Below are positions 1 to 9,627 of a DNA stretch of 11,636 bases, piece by piece. This stretch comes from Anaerobacillus sp. (GTDB lineage: Bacteria > Bacillota > Bacilli > Bacillales_H > Anaerobacillaceae). A program made the position numbers and the translations under genes. Position 1 is the stretch's first letter, and every line of letters begins with the position of its first letter. The notes below the pieces were generated by a model. It searched no databases. It had not been told where the DNA came from and worked only from the letters and a program-made list of their open reading frames with translations. The stretch lies in contig SKOL01000164.1 in NCBI GenBank assembly GCA_007120055.1, positions 1 to 11,636 of the forward strand, written 5' to 3'.

Positions 1-596
<596 letters not shown>

Positions 597-600
<4 letters not shown>

Positions 601-1289
601 GATTTTTCTCCTCGTTTCAATCGTAAAATAGATTCAGCAAAAACGATATCCTCTTTCGTCGTTAGCTTAATATTAAAATAATCTCCCATAACAATCGAAG
701 TCGGTTTGTTTAACTTTTCTAATAAACTTGCTTCATCTGTTCCTAAAAATTGATTTTTTTCTGCCCACTTATGGGCCTCTAGTATAGTTTGTAAAAGAAA
801 CGCTTGAGGTGTTTGTGCACTCCATAAATTCGAACGGTCAACGGTATGTGAAATCGTTCCCGCTTCACTTTTTTTGACGGTATCTTTGATCGGTACAGCG
901 AGTATTGCCGCCTGTGATTGTTTTGCTTCCTCAACTAAGTGGTGAATTTGCTCTATTTTTATAAAAGGACGAGCACCATCATGAACGAGCACAATTCGAT
1001 CACCATTCAATGCCTTCAAGCCGTTCCGAACACTATGTTGCCGCTCAGTTCCACCTGGTACTATTTTTTTTACCTTGCAAATGTTATATGTAACGGTTAA
1101 CTGTCGAATTTCTTCGATTTCTTTTTCGTTGGCAACGACAATAATTTCATCACACCAACTGTCTTCTTGAAAAACTTCCAGCGTATGAATGATTACCGGT
1201 TTATTTTCTAAAAGAAGAAATTGTTTGTTTTTCCCTAAATTCATCCTTTTACCTTGTCCAGCTGCTGGGATCACTACACAATATTTCAT
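597..1289 (-). CDS. ispD: 2-C-methyl-D-erythritol 4-phosphate cytidylyltransferase
   Basis: IspD transfers CMP from CTP to methylerythritol 4-phosphate, the third step of the non-mevalonate isoprenoid pathway, in the cytoplasm. The 230 residues match the family length. Seen in order: the glycine-rich CTP-binding signature PAAGQGKRM (8-16) with Lys22 after it, GGTERQHSV (79-87), DGARP (104-108), the IKDTV segment (134-138), TPQ (160-162), TDEA (184-187) and the NIKLTT substrate-binding end (206-211). The ATG at 1289 is preceded by a G-rich stretch (GGGGGA) about 11 bases upstream, a slightly long spacing. The stop overlaps the ispF start. The 120-base gap to yacL upstream holds a possible terminator and a TATAAT box, so ispD-ispF-gltX may form its own transcription unit. 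Confidence 0.97.
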
Positions 1290-1331
1290 TTAGGACGCTT
1301 CCCCCATCACTTTTATCTTTTGACTATGATT

Positions 1332-1337
1332 ATTATA
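1332..1337 (-). promoter_or_regulatory. Possible -10 box for ispD-ispF
   Basis: A perfect TATAAT lies on the minus strand 43 bases before the ispD start. No convincing -35 element exists at 16-18 bases: the best hexamer there is TTTCCT, and the TTGAGT just upstream is too close. It is therefore only a weak promoter candidate, made a little more plausible by the terminator-like hairpin directly upstream, which would otherwise leave ispD without a promoter. Confidence 0.28.
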
Positions 1338-1349
1338 GCGAACTCAAGA

Positions 1350-1389
1350 CAAAAAGGAAACGTCAGGCAAGCATTTTGCCTACCTAACG
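1350..1389 (-). terminator. Possible intrinsic terminator after yacL
   Basis: On the minus strand, 21 bases past the yacL stop, CGTTAGG (1389-1383) can pair with CCTGACG (1367-1361), one pair being G-U, enclosing a further CAA/TTG stem and a four-base bulge. An alternative is AGGCAA with TTGCCT. The stem is followed by TTTCCTTTTTG, a T-rich tract interrupted by CC. The geometry fits a moderate rho-independent terminator separating yacL from ispD; read-through is likely because of the broken T tract. Confidence 0.5.
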
Positions 1390-1409
1390 TTTATATCTAA
1401 GCTATAAAT

Positions 1410-2498
1410 TTATAATGCCTTCTCAAGTAGTTTCGGTTTCGCAAAAATCATTCTACCAGCAGACGTTTGAAGAACACTCGTTACAATAACATCAATATGC
1501 TTACCGATATAATCTCTTCCACCTTCAACAACGATCATCGTACCATCATCTAAATAAGCAATTCCTTGATTATGCTCTTTTCCATCCTTAATTACTTGTA
1601 CATGTAACTCTTCACCAGGTAAAACAATCGGTTTAACCGCATTTGCTAAGTCATTAATATTTAGTACAGGAACGCCTTGAAGATCACAAACTTTATTTAA
1701 ATTAAAATCATTTGTTACGACAAGACCCGATAAAATTTTAGCAAGCTTTACTAATTTACTATCGACTTCTTGAATATCCTCAAAATCACCTTCATAAATT
1801 TCAACATTTATTGATAATTCTTTTTGAATTTTATTTAATATATCTAGTCCGCGACGTCCTCGATTTCTTTTTAACACATCAGAAGAATCTGCGATATGTT
1901 GTAATTCTTCTAAAACAAATTGTGGGATAACTAAAGTACCTTCTAAAAAACCAGTTTGACAAATATCAGCTATTCGTCCGTCGATAATGACACTCGTATC
2001 TAAAATTTTCAATTCGACACCGTGTCTCTCTTTTACCACTTCTTCAATCTCTTTTTTCTTATCGCTTTTTCTCGAAAATAAATTAATTAATTCGTCACGC
2101 TTTTTAAACCCAACCTGAAAACCTAAATAACCTAATAATAATGTCAAAAAGATCGGCAAAACCGAGCTAAAAACTGGAATATTAATGGTATTCAACGGTA
2201 ATACGATTAAAAATGCAACGATTAATCCAAAAATAATCCCCATTGTTCCAAAAAGAACGTCTGTTGCCGGTGCCTTTACTAATTTTTCTTCTACTAAACG
2301 AATTAAACCGACAATATAATCTGCAACCCAAAATGAAATTAAATATAATATAAGTGCGCCAATTCCGGCTCCTACGTAAGCATTTGTTGCCCAATTCGGT
2401 AAGCCAAAATTTAAAATTTTGATTAGGTCTGGAACATATAAGTATCCTAATGTTCCTCCTAAAAAAACAAAGAACAGTTTTACTACCCATCTCACCAT
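1410..2498 (-). CDS. yacL: Membrane-anchored PIN/TRAM-domain protein (YacL)
   Basis: A 362-residue protein of the conserved Firmicutes YacL family. The N-terminal third is hydrophobic, with four likely membrane segments at about 4-22, 40-62, 80-100 and 108-130. Then comes a basic linker ([19 protein letters not shown]) and a PIN-like nuclease domain at about 162-290, with acidic residues where the family carries its metal site (Asp167 in [10 protein letters not shown], Glu197/198, Asp246, Asp264 in VTNDF). The C-terminal segment, about 293-354, fits a TRAM RNA-binding domain. PIN domains are usually ribonucleases, so a membrane-associated RNase is an inference; the cellular substrate is not established. 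The ATG at 2498 has an excellent AAAGGAGGTG site 9 bases upstream. The gene sits between disA and ispD as in B. subtilis and has its own promoter in the preceding gap. Confidence 0.93.
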   Translation of the reverse strand: MVRWVVKLFFVFLGGTLGYLYVPDLIKILNFGLPNWATNAYVGAGIGALILYLISFWVADYIVGLIRLVEEKLVKAPATDVLFGTMGIIFGLIVAFLIVLPLNTINIPVFSSVLPIFLTLLLGYLGFQVGFKKRDELINLFSRKSDKKKEIEEVVKERHGVELKILDTSVIIDGRIADICQTGFLEGTLVIPQFVLEELQHIADSSDVLKRNRGRRGLDILNKIQKELSINVEIYEGDFEDIQEVDSKLVKLAKILSGLVVTNDFNLNKVCDLQGVPVLNINDLANAVKPIVLPGEELHVQVIKDGKEHNQGIAYLDDGTMIVVEGGRDYIGKHIDVIVTSVLQTSAGRMIFAKPKLLEKAL

Positions 2499-2614
2499 AT
2501 ATTATTTCACCTCCTTTATCATTATAGACAATCAGTAAAATTTGAAACGTAATTTTTAAAAAATAACGAAATTTTCTATATTTATTAATGTGTATTCAAA
2601 TTTTTCATAGTTTA

Positions 2615-2643
2615 AAAATAACAAAGTCATAGTAGGTTGTCAA
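2615..2643 (-). promoter_or_regulatory. Second, weaker promoter candidate for yacL
   Basis: On the minus strand a perfect -35 hexamer TTGACA (2643-2638) is followed after 17 bases by TATTTT (2620-2615), which matches four of six -10 positions. It lies downstream of the stronger candidate at 2661-2689, so the two could act in tandem. The poor -10 keeps confidence low. Confidence 0.3.
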
Positions 2644-2660
2644 TTTTAACAAAAGTTTTT

Positions 2661-2689
2661 ATTATAACGTCAATACAATTATACGTCAA
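2661..2689 (-). promoter_or_regulatory. Sigma-A promoter of yacL
   Basis: On the minus strand TTGACG (2689-2684) and TATAAT (2666-2661) are separated by exactly 17 bases, five of six and six of six matches to the sigma-A consensus. The -35 begins only 10 bases after the disA stop codon. Transcription would start near 2654 and leave a leader of roughly 155 AT-rich bases before yacL. A second TTGACG sits inside the spacer (2672-2667) but has no good -10 at the right distance. Confidence 0.75.
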
Positions 2690-2698
2690 GAAATTTCT

Positions 2699-3772
2699 TT
2701 AAATATGTCGATCTATGAATAATTGTTCTTGGATTCGTGATAACCCTTCTTTGATCTTTCTAGCTCTCGCTTCACCAATCCCATCGACTTCATCGAGTTC
2801 TTGTATTGAAGCTCTCATGATATGATTAATATCTTCAAATTTCTCAATAAGGTTATCTACAACCAACGGTGGTATACGTGGTATTTTATGGAGTATTCTA
2901 TACCCTCTTGGATTTACCGTATGCTCGGATAAATTAATATTTTTAGAAAAACCTAATAACTTAACAATAATATTGTCGTCAAGTAATTCATCATTAGATA
3001 ATTTTTTCAACTGTTTTAAAATATGTAGCTCATCTTGATTTGGATCTTTTGCATAATCTTTAATTAACAGCCTTGCTTCTTTTTCAGTTTTTGAGACAAG
3101 TTCTTCTAGCTGCATTGAAATTAGCCTTCCCTCATCACCAAGTTCATTAACATAGTTCAATATTTCACGTTTAATTCTAAGCACCATCTCGACACGATGA
3201 ATGACTTGGGATACCTCTTGAAACGTAACTAACTCTTCGAATTCGAGTGCTCCTAAGTTAGTGATCCCTTGGTCAAGAACAGATTTATATTTTTCAAGCG
3301 TTTGAATCGCCTGGTTGGCCTTTGTTAAAATCACACCAATATCCTTTAAAGAATAACGACACTCTCCTTGGTAAAGAGTTATTACGTTCCTTCTTTGCGA
3401 GATTGAAATAACTAAATTGTTTGTCTGTCTCGCTACCCTTTCTGCTGTTCGATGTCTTATTCCAGTTTCACTTGAAGCAATTGACGGGTTAGGTACTAGC
3501 TGTGTATTCGCATATAAAATACGGTCGCCTTCCTCATTTAATATAATAGCTCCGTCCATTTTAGCAAGTTCATAAAGGTAAGCAGGCGAAAACTCACAAT
3601 TAATAAAGAAGCCACCATCGACAATGTTCATCATTTCATTGTTATAACCTAATACAATTAGTCCTCCTGTTTTCGCCCTTAATACATTATCGATCCCTGC
3701 CCTTAGTGGCGTTCCAGGAGCAACTAATTTTAAGACATCATTAATAAATGCTGTTTTACTACTATGATCCAA
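2699..3772 (-). CDS. disA: DNA integrity scanning protein DisA, diadenylate cyclase
   Basis: DisA makes cyclic di-AMP from two ATP molecules. As an octamer it moves along DNA and slows synthesis at branched or damaged structures, delaying sporulation in Bacillus. The 357 residues match the usual 355-360. The N-terminal DAC domain (about 10-140) shows the catalytic DGA (73-75) and RHRTA (106-110) motifs. A helical spine occupies about 145-290. A helix-hairpin-helix DNA-binding domain ends the protein, with [13 protein letters not shown] at 328-340. The start is TTG at 3772-3770: GGGAGG (3786-3781) lies 8 bases upstream, within the last radA codons, and the resulting N-terminus aligns with known DisA proteins just before [11 protein letters not shown]. 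The gene follows radA by 4 bases. RadA modulates DisA activity in B. subtilis, which fits the coupling. Confidence 0.96.
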   Translation of the reverse strand: MDHSSKTAFINDVLKLVAPGTPLRAGIDNVLRAKTGGLIVLGYNNEMMNIVDGGFFINCEFSPAYLYELAKMDGAIILNEEGDRILYANTQLVPNPSIASSETGIRHRTAERVARQTNNLVISISQRRNVITLYQGECRYSLKDIGVILTKANQAIQTLEKYKSVLDQGITNLGALEFEELVTFQEVSQVIHRVEMVLRIKREILNYVNELGDEGRLISMQLEELVSKTEKEARLLIKDYAKDPNQDELHILKQLKKLSNDELLDDNIIVKLLGFSKNINLSEHTVNPRGYRILHKIPRIPPLVVDNLIEKFEDINHIMRASIQELDEVDGIGEARARKIKEGLSRIQEQLFIDRHI

Positions 3773-3776
3773 AATC

Positions 3777-5150
3777 TTAACCTCCCATCAAAATATCTAA
3801 CGCCTCTCTCACCGTTGAGACACCTAACACTTGAATGCCCTCAGGGATCGTCCAACCACCAAGGTTTTGTTCAGGAACAATGACACGTTTAAAACCTAAT
3901 TTAGCCGCTTCTAACACTCGTTGTTCAATTCGCGAAACTCGTCGAACCTCTCCGGTTAAACCTATCTCGCCAATAACAACGTCGGTCTGATTCGTTGGTT
4001 GGTCTCTAAAACTAGAGGCAATACAAATCGCAACCCCTAAATCTATTGCTGGTTCATCTAGTCGCACTCCACCAGCGACATTTAAATAAGCATCTTGATT
4101 TTGTAATAACATCCCAACTCGTTTTTCTAAAACTGCCATTAATAATGAAACTCGATTATGATCTATTCCTGTTGCCATTCGCCTTGGGTTCCCAAATGTT
4201 GTCGGTGAAATTAGCGCTTGAATTTCTACTAATACAGTTCTTGTGCCCTCCATTGAGGCCACGACAATCGAACCCGATGTTGCTTCGGAGCGTTCTTCTA
4301 AGAAAATCTCTGATGGGTTTAACACTTCTTCAAGACCAATTTCTTTCATTTCAAAAATACCTATTTCATTTGTAGAACCGAAACGGTTTTTAACCGCCCT
4401 TAATATCCGAAACGTATGATGACGTTCACCTTCAAAGTATAGAACTGAATCAACCATGTGTTCCAACAGTCTTGGTCCAGCAATCGCCCCTTGTTTCGTT
4501 ACGTGACCAACGATAAATATTGCGATTCCTTTCGTTTTTGCAATTCGCATTAAAGCAGCCGTACTTTCGCGAACTTGTGAAACACTTCCAGGCGCAGAAG
4601 TTACATCCGCCATATACACTGTTTGAATAGAATCAATAATTACTAAAGCTGGATTAACCTCTTCAATCGCTTTTTCAATAAACTCTAAATCCGTTTCCGC
4701 TAAAACATATAAATTGTCTGAAGTGACATTAAGCCTATCAGCACGAATTTTTGTTTGCTTCACTGATTCCTCACCAGAGATATACAATACCTTATGATTA
4801 TTTTGTGCTAATTTGGCTGACACTTGTAATAGCAATGTCGACTTTCCAATACCTGGGTCACCACCAACAAGAACGAGTGATCCCGGTACAATTCCACCAC
4901 CTAAGACACGATTAAGCTCAATCATATCCGTACTTAATCTTTGCTCTTGGTCTCTTTCTATCGTTGTTATCGGTTGCGGCTTTTTAGACGACGAAACTCC
5001 TGAAGTGACAAAACCTCGCTTTTTACTTTGTTGCTCTTCAAACTCTTCAGCCATCGAGTTCCAACTTTGACAACCTGGGCATTTTCCCATCCACTTTGTT
5101 GATTCATATCCACATTCTTGACATACAAATTTAGTCTTCCTCTTTGCCAT
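3777..5150 (-). CDS. radA: DNA repair protein RadA (Sms)
   Basis: RadA is a RecA-related, hexameric ATPase that promotes branch migration and processing of recombination intermediates. The 457 residues match the family. In order: a C4 zinc finger (Cys10, Cys13, Cys24, Cys27 in CQECGY and CPGCQSW), a RecA-like core with Walker [11 protein letters not shown] (96-105) and Walker B LVIIDS (169-174), the RadA-specific KNRFG motif (254-258), and a Lon-protease-like C-terminal domain (about 285-455). The ATG at 5150 has a modest AGGGGA site 5 bases upstream. disA follows directly. Upstream, a 396-base gap with a terminator and a repeat separates it from clpC, although in B. subtilis radA belongs to the ctsR-clpC operon. 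The strength of its heat-shock control here is therefore uncertain. Confidence 0.97.
   Translation of the reverse strand: MAKRKTKFVCQECGYESTKWMGKCPGCQSWNSMAEEFEEQQSKKRGFVTSGVSSSKKPQPITTIERDQEQRLSTDMIELNRVLGGGIVPGSLVLVGGDPGIGKSTLLLQVSAKLAQNNHKVLYISGEESVKQTKIRADRLNVTSDNLYVLAETDLEFIEKAIEEVNPALVIIDSIQTVYMADVTSAPGSVSQVRESTAALMRIAKTKGIAIFIVGHVTKQGAIAGPRLLEHMVDSVLYFEGERHHTFRILRAVKNRFGSTNEIGIFEMKEIGLEEVLNPSEIFLEERSEATSGSIVVASMEGTRTVLVEIQALISPTTFGNPRRMATGIDHNRVSLLMAVLEKRVGMLLQNQDAYLNVAGGVRLDEPAIDLGVAICIASSFRDQPTNQTDVVIGEIGLTGEVRRVSRIEQRVLEAAKLGFKRVIVPEQNLGGWTIPEGIQVLGVSTVREALDILMGG
3781..3788 (-). promoter_or_regulatory. Ribosome binding site that fixes the disA TTG start
   Basis: The minus-strand ATGGGAGG encodes the penultimate residues (Met-Gly-Gly) of RadA and is at the same time the Shine-Dalgarno for disA, 8 bases before its TTG codon. 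No ATG or GTG with comparable spacing is available, so this site decides the disA start and suggests that disA translation depends on ribosomes finishing radA. Confidence 0.7.
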
Positions 5151-5165
5151 AAAAATCCCCTATCT

Positions 5166-5305
5166 AAAGAAAAGCGCAAGCGCCTTGGTAAGCTTCGACA
5201 AGCGTTGGAGGGCCAGCAACGTTTTGCCTCCTCTTCGATTAACCTCATGAATAGGCAAATCTTGATGGACCGAAACGCTCGAGAAGCTAGGCGCTGGAGC
5301 TAGAC
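5166..5305. repeat. Structured Bacillaceae-type intergenic repeat, near-complete copy
   Basis: A block of about 140 bases, richer in GC than its surroundings, begins with AAAGAAAAGCGCAAGCGCC and ends with GGCGCTGGAGCTAGAC. I recognise these ends from memory as those of a dispersed intergenic repeat common in Bacillaceae genomes; I could not search for it. Three paired segments give a long imperfect hairpin: GCGCCT 5180-5185 with AGGCGC 5289-5294, AGCTTC 5191-5196 with GAAGCT 5283-5288, and AGCGTT 5201-5206 with AACGCT 5274-5279. Inside, GGAGG 5207-5211 can pair with CCTCC 5227-5231. The three-step pairing could not easily arise by chance, so a folded RNA or a hairpin-forming mobile element is likely. 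Transcribed with radA, it would form part of that gene's leader. The exact ends are estimates. Confidence 0.75.
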
Positions 5306-5344
5306 AGCTTTCCAAGTTCAAAAAAATTTACTTTCTTATCTTTT

Positions 5345-5376
5345 AAAGAAAAGCGCAAGCGTGTTTGTAAGCTTTA
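5345..5376. repeat. Truncated second copy of the same repeat head
   Basis: The 17 bases AAAGAAAAGCGCAAGCG at 5345-5361 repeat exactly those at 5166-5182. Similarity continues through a shared GTAAGCTT eight bases further on in both copies. After that the sequence becomes ordinary AT-rich DNA. This looks like a decayed or truncated copy in the same orientation, 179 bases from the first. Confidence 0.7.
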
Positions 5377-5403
5377 TAAATATAATCCTATTTCATCAGC
5401 TAT

Positions 5404-5412
5404 ATTTTAACA
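5404..5412 (-). promoter_or_regulatory. Possible extended -10 promoter for radA-disA
   Basis: On the minus strand TGTTAAAAT gives a TAAAAT -10 box (5409-5404) with the TGn extension. The -35 position holds only ATAAGT, so any activity would rest on the extended -10. It lies in the AT-rich stretch 5377-5490, downstream of the clpC terminator and about 250 bases before radA. Nothing else recognisable is in that stretch. Confidence 0.22.
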
Positions 5413-5490
5413 TAAATTACAAAAATACTTATAGCATGAAAGTTAAAATTGCCCTTACTTAGTTTTAAGTTAATATTATGCAGTTCTTTC

Positions 5491-5528
5491 AAAACTAGAG
5501 GCTGACATTTATAACTATGCCAACCTCT
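5491..5528 (-). terminator. Intrinsic terminator after clpC
   Basis: On the minus strand, starting 19 bases past the clpC stop, AGAGGTTGGCAT (5528-5517) pairs with ATGTCAGCCTCT (5508-5497) over 12 positions with two G-U pairs, around the loop AGTTATAA. AGTTTTG follows. The stem is strong but the T tract short, so termination may be partial. It would end the ctsR-mcsA-mcsB-clpC transcript before radA. Confidence 0.75.
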
Positions 5529-5546
5529 TTGTTCGATTTGATTTTT

Positions 5547-7970
5547 CTATTTTGCTTCTACTGTGAATTCTTTATTTTTTACATCTAGCTTTACCTTTTG
5601 ACCTTTTTGAATATTTCCCTTTAACAACTCTTCAGAGAGACGGTCTTCTACGTGTTTTTGTAATGCACGGCGAAGAGGTCGGGCTCCATATTCAGGGTCA
5701 TATCCTTCATCCACAATTTTTTCTTTCGCCGATTCTGTTAAATCAAACTCTATTTCATGCTCTAACAAGCGCTTTTTCAATGTTTCTGCCATTAATGAAA
5801 CAATTTCTGTAATATGCTTCTTTTCTAACGAATGGAAGACAATAATTTCATCGATACGATTTAAAAACTCAGGACGGAAGCTCTTTTTAAGCTCACCCAT
5901 TACTTTTTCCTTCATATCTTTATATTCTTGACCTTCTGACTGAGTTGTAAATCCTAAGAATTTATTTCTTCTTAATTCACTTGCTCCAACGTTTGAAGTC
6001 ATAATCACAGCCGTATTTCTAAAGTCAACAACTCGACCTTTAGAATCAGTCAAGCGGCCATCTTCTAACACTTGAAGTAAAATGTTAAATACTTCAGGGT
6101 GCGCTTTTTCAATTTCATCGAAAAGAATAACAGAATACGGTTTTCTTCTTACCTTTTCTGTTAGCTGACCTCCATCGTCGTGTCCAACATACCCAGGAGG
6201 CGAACCAACGAGCCTTGATGTTGCATGCTTTTCCATATATTCGGACATATCGATGCGAATTACTGCGTCTTCATCCCCAAAGAGTGTTTCAGCTACAGCT
6301 CTTGCTAATTCAGTTTTACCTACCCCTGTTGGACCTAAGAAGATAAATGAGCCAATTGGGCGTTTCGGGTCTTTTAACCCTGCTCTTGCTCGGCGAACGG
6401 CTTTGGAGACCGCCTTCACAGCCTCATCCTGACCAACTACACGTTTATGCAAGATTTCTTCCATTTTAAGAAGTCTTTCTGTTTCTTCTTCCGCTAATTT
6501 AGATACCGGAATCCCCGTCCAACTTGCCACAACTTGGGCAATATCTTCAGTCGTGACTTCTGTATTTTCTTGTCCTTGTTTTTCTTTCCATTCTTTTTTC
6601 ATCGTCTCAAGCTCTTCGCGAAGTCTTTGTTCACTGTCACGTAACGATGCCGCTTTTTCAAACTCTTGGCTTTGAACAGAAGCATCTTTCTCTTTTCGTG
6701 TTTCCTCAAGCTTTTGTTCAAGTTCTTTTAAGTTCGGTGGGATCGTATAAGAGCGAAGTCGCACTTTAGAAGCTGCTTCGTCGACTAAGTCAATGGCTTT
6801 ATCCGGTAAAAAACGATCAGATATATAGCGATCAGAAAGTTTTACCGATTCTTCAATCGCTTCGTCTGTAATTGTGACCCGGTGATGAGCTTCATAACGA
6901 TCTCGTAGTCCTTTTAAAATTAAGACAGATTCTTCGATTGATGGTTCATCGACTTGTATTGGTTGAAAACGTCGTTCTAATGCTGCATCTTTCTCTATAT
7001 ATTTACGGTACTCATCTAATGTTGTCGCTCCGATACATTGCAGTTCGCCTCTAGCTAAAGAAGGCTTTAAAATATTCGAAGCATCAATTGCTCCTTCTGC
7101 TCCACCAGCTCCAATGAGCGTATGAAGTTCATCAATGAAAAGAATGACGTTTCCTGCTTGGCGAATTTCGTCCATCACTTTTTTTAGACGATCTTCAAAC
7201 TCACCTCTGTATTTTGTACCAGCGACTACGGTTCCCATATCAAGAGTCATTACTCGTTTTCCACGAAGAGTTTCAGGAACTTCATTGGCAATGATTTGTT
7301 GGGCAAGACCTTCAGCAATTGCCGTCTTACCAACACCTGGTTCACCAATTAGTACTGGATTATTTTTCGTTCTACGGCTTAACACTTGAATTACTCGTTC
7401 AATTTCTTTACTACGGCCAATGACAGGATCTAAACCTTCTTCTTTTGCCATAACTGTTAAGTCTCGAGCTAAGCTATCTAATGTCGGGGTGTTAACGTTG
7501 GATGCTGCACCTTGTTGGCTCCCACCTGTTGTTTCATTACTGCCTAACAGCTGTAAAACTTGCTGACGTGCTTTATTTAAGCTTACACCTAAATTATTTA
7601 ATACACGAGCAGCTACACCTTCGCCTTCTCTAATTAGGCCTAGTAAAATATGTTCTGTTCCTACGTAGGAGTGACCTAGCTTCCTCGCCTCATCCATCGA
7701 TAGCTCAATTACTTTTTTTGCTCTTGGGGTATAATGAACTGTTTTAGACCCTTCTTGGCCTTTTCCGATTAATGTTTCAACTTCATTTTGAATTTTATCA
7801 GAACCTAGTCCTAAGCCTACTAATGCTTTAGCTGCAATCCCTTCCCCTTCTCGAATTAAACCTAACAATACATGTTCAGTTCCAATATTGTTATGTCCTA
7901 AACGAATGGCTTCTTCTTGGGCTAAAGCCAAAACTTTTTGTGCTCTTTCAGTAAATCTACCAAACATCAT
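5547..7970 (-). CDS. clpC: ATP-dependent unfoldase ClpC of the ClpCP protease
   Basis: ClpC is a class I Hsp100 AAA+ protein that unfolds substrates and feeds them to ClpP. It degrades heat-damaged and phosphoarginine-marked proteins and, with adaptors such as MecA, regulatory proteins. The 807 residues match B. subtilis ClpC. Seen: two Clp N repeats (about 5-70 and 80-145), the first ATPase module with Walker A GEPGVGKT (209-216), Walker B FIDE (278-281) and arginine pair in ERRF (332-335). Next is the middle domain with a UVR-like helix, [10 protein letters not shown] (436-445). The second module has Walker A GPTGVGKT (546-553), Walker B LFDE (616-619) and the RPEFLNRID segment (699-707). 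An LGF loop (672-674) is the expected ClpP-docking tripeptide. The first of two ATGs is used; GGAGGTGGAG lies 5 bases upstream. The mcsB stop is 20 bases away. Confidence 0.98.
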   Translation of the reverse strand: MMFGRFTERAQKVLALAQEEAIRLGHNNIGTEHVLLGLIREGEGIAAKALVGLGLGSDKIQNEVETLIGKGQEGSKTVHYTPRAKKVIELSMDEARKLGHSYVGTEHILLGLIREGEGVAARVLNNLGVSLNKARQQVLQLLGSNETTGGSQQGAASNVNTPTLDSLARDLTVMAKEEGLDPVIGRSKEIERVIQVLSRRTKNNPVLIGEPGVGKTAIAEGLAQQIIANEVPETLRGKRVMTLDMGTVVAGTKYRGEFEDRLKKVMDEIRQAGNVILFIDELHTLIGAGGAEGAIDASNILKPSLARGELQCIGATTLDEYRKYIEKDAALERRFQPIQVDEPSIEESVLILKGLRDRYEAHHRVTITDEAIEESVKLSDRYISDRFLPDKAIDLVDEAASKVRLRSYTIPPNLKELEQKLEETRKEKDASVQSQEFEKAASLRDSEQRLREELETMKKEWKEKQGQENTEVTTEDIAQVVASWTGIPVSKLAEEETERLLKMEEILHKRVVGQDEAVKAVSKAVRRARAGLKDPKRPIGSFIFLGPTGVGKTELARAVAETLFGDEDAVIRIDMSEYMEKHATSRLVGSPPGYVGHDDGGQLTEKVRRKPYSVILFDEIEKAHPEVFNILLQVLEDGRLTDSKGRVVDFRNTAVIMTSNVGASELRRNKFLGFTTQSEGQEYKDMKEKVMGELKKSFRPEFLNRIDEIIVFHSLEKKHITEIVSLMAETLKKRLLEHEIEFDLTESAKEKIVDEGYDPEYGARPLRRALQKHVEDRLSEELLKGNIQKGQKVKLDVKNKEFTVEAK

Positions 7971-7990
7971 AATAACTCCACCTCCACAGA

Positions 7991-9067
7991 TTAGTTAAAC
8001 TTTTCTATTTCTAAATTTAGTCGTTCTCTTATTAATGCAGCCCTTCGTTCGTCACGTTGATCTGCGGATAAAATTTCACCCGCATATTGTTGTAAAAAGC
8101 CTGGTTGGGTAAGAATCATCAGTTCATTTAGGATACTCGCTGATACTCCTTTTAAAATCTTCATATCAATCCCGAGACGAACATCAGACAGCCGTTGGGC
8201 AGCTTCTTTAGATTCAAGTGTTCTAGCATATGCTAATATTCCATACGATCGATACACGCGATCTTCTAAAAGAAGCTTTGAAGATTGAAGTAACATTTCT
8301 CTCGCCGCTCTCTCTTGATGAATAAGTTGAAGCACAACCCCTCTAAGATCTTCTACGATATCTTCTTCAGACTTTCCAAGAGTAATTTGGTTTGAAATTT
8401 GAAAGAGGTTTCCTAAAGCTTCGCTACCTTCCCCGTAAATTCCTCTTACAACAAGTCCTAATTGATTAATGGCGGGTAAAATTTTATTTAATTGCTTAGT
8501 AATGACCAGCGCAGGTAAATGCATCATTACCGATGCTCGTAACCCTGTACCTACGTTTGTTGGACAGCTAGTTAAATATCCTTTCTTTTCATCAAAAGCA
8601 TAATGTAATTTACTCTCAAACCAATCGTCAATTCCACTAGCTAAAACAAGACCTTCATTTAATTGAAACCCTGAGAATAAACATTGTATTCGTAAATGAT
8701 CCTCTTCATTCACCATAATACTAAGAGATTCATCTGAACTTAATAAAACAGCACCCTTTTTAGACTCATCCGCTAGCTGTGGGCTAATGAGATGCTTTTC
8801 GACTAATACCTTTTTTTCAATAGGTTTCATATCATCCATTTCAAGAAGTTCAAACGGACCATACTTATCATATTTCTGCTCTTCAAAATGTTCTTTAACT
8901 TGTTTCACAACTAAGTTAGCTTCTTCAGTCGTTGCGATAATTGGAAACGAATAATCTTTTAAGTTTCGCGCTAAGCGAATTCTACTGCTTAAAACGATGT
9001 CTGATTCAGAGCCTTCATTTTTCATCCAAGGGCTAATTGCCTCACTAATAAATTTTTCTAGTGACAT
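7991..9067 (-). CDS. mcsB: Protein arginine kinase McsB
   Basis: McsB phosphorylates arginine side chains on proteins, including the repressor CtsR. Phosphoarginine acts as a degradation tag recognised by ClpC. The 358-residue protein has the phosphagen-kinase fold: nucleotide-binding SSRIRLARN (27-35), NEEDHLRIQ (120-128) with the catalytic-type Glu, and the [12 protein letters not shown] segment (166-177) with the conserved Cys168. Near the end lies RDERRAA (338-344), the RDxxRA motif reported to form an allosteric phosphoarginine pocket. I use the ATG at 9067, which gives MSLEKF as in known orthologues and overlaps the mcsA stop as TGATG. A TTG three bases upstream (9070) is a possible alternative. 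A G-rich site (GGGGGGGAAG) precedes the start. Coupling to mcsA fits the need for McsA as activator. Confidence 0.96.
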   Translation of the reverse strand: MSLEKFISEAISPWMKNEGSESDIVLSSRIRLARNLKDYSFPIIATTEEANLVVKQVKEHFEEQKYDKYGPFELLEMDDMKPIEKKVLVEKHLISPQLADESKKGAVLLSSDESLSIMVNEEDHLRIQCLFSGFQLNEGLVLASGIDDWFESKLHYAFDEKKGYLTSCPTNVGTGLRASVMMHLPALVITKQLNKILPAINQLGLVVRGIYGEGSEALGNLFQISNQITLGKSEEDIVEDLRGVVLQLIHQERAAREMLLQSSKLLLEDRVYRSYGILAYARTLESKEAAQRLSDVRLGIDMKILKGVSASILNELMILTQPGFLQQYAGEILSADQRDERRAALIRERLNLEIEKFN

Positions 9068-9600
9068 CAATCTTCCCCCCCACTTTGTTCAGCTGATTTC
9101 TCTAAAGCTCGTATTTCATCTCTTAACTTTGCCGCTTCCTCAAACTCTTCTTTAGAGATGTGTTGTTGTAACTGTTTTTTTAATTGTTCTATTTGACGTT
9201 GCAACTGTATATCAGTACCAATTCTTTTTGGAATCTTTCCTATATGAACGGTATTACCACTATGAACCCTTTTTAACATTGGATCCAGTTTAAGGTTAAA
9301 CGTTTCGTAACACTCTGCACAACCAAACCTGCCAGCACGTGCAAATTGGTGAAAGCTCATTCCGCACTTTTTACATTGCTGTTCACTTTGAAGCGACCGA
9401 CTTGGAGAGTTTTGTATCGGTTGTTCAAAGTTTAGTAAGCCAGATAACAGTTGATGTATCGAAAAACCGTTTGAACCTGGCAAATATTCACCTTTTTCTC
9501 TAGCACATTGATCGCATAAGTGGATTTCCATTTTTTCTCCATTGAGAATTTTTGTGAAATGTAGTGTTGCTTCTCTTTTGTTGCATTCATGGCATAACAT
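9067..9600 (-). CDS. mcsA: Zinc-finger activator of McsB (McsA)
   Basis: McsA binds and activates the arginine kinase McsB and contributes to control of CtsR. The 177-residue protein shows four CxxC knuckles: Cys3/Cys6, Cys29/Cys32, Cys76/Cys79 and Cys94/Cys97, enough for two zinc sites. A charged coiled-coil tail follows (about 130-170) with the UVR motif [17 protein letters not shown] (151-167), resembling the middle domain of ClpC. The ATG at 9600 has GGAGGGGA about 10 bases upstream. The stop overlaps the mcsB start. The gene lies 27 bases after ctsR in the same operon. Confidence 0.95.
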   Translation of the reverse strand: MLCHECNKREATLHFTKILNGEKMEIHLCDQCAREKGEYLPGSNGFSIHQLLSGLLNFEQPIQNSPSRSLQSEQQCKKCGMSFHQFARAGRFGCAECYETFNLKLDPMLKRVHSGNTVHIGKIPKRIGTDIQLQRQIEQLKKQLQQHISKEEFEEAAKLRDEIRALEKSAEQSGGED

Positions 9601-9627
9601 AATACTGAACTCCCCTCCTCAATTTAA

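Noticed and set aside
2521..2526. TATAAT close to the yacL start as a promoter
   Set aside because: Transcription from it would begin within the ribosome binding site, leaving almost no leader, and there is no -35 partner.
4046..4375. 109-codon plus-strand ORF opposite radA, and similar ORFs opposite ispF (245-499) and clpC (7135-7389)
   Set aside because: All are shadows of well-identified genes in other frames, without ribosome binding sites or domain signals.
5118..5303. Plus-strand 61-codon ORF across the radA start and the repeat
   Set aside because: It reads through the start of radA and the hairpin repeat, lacks a ribosome binding site, and its composition follows from the repeat sequence; it is a spurious ORF.
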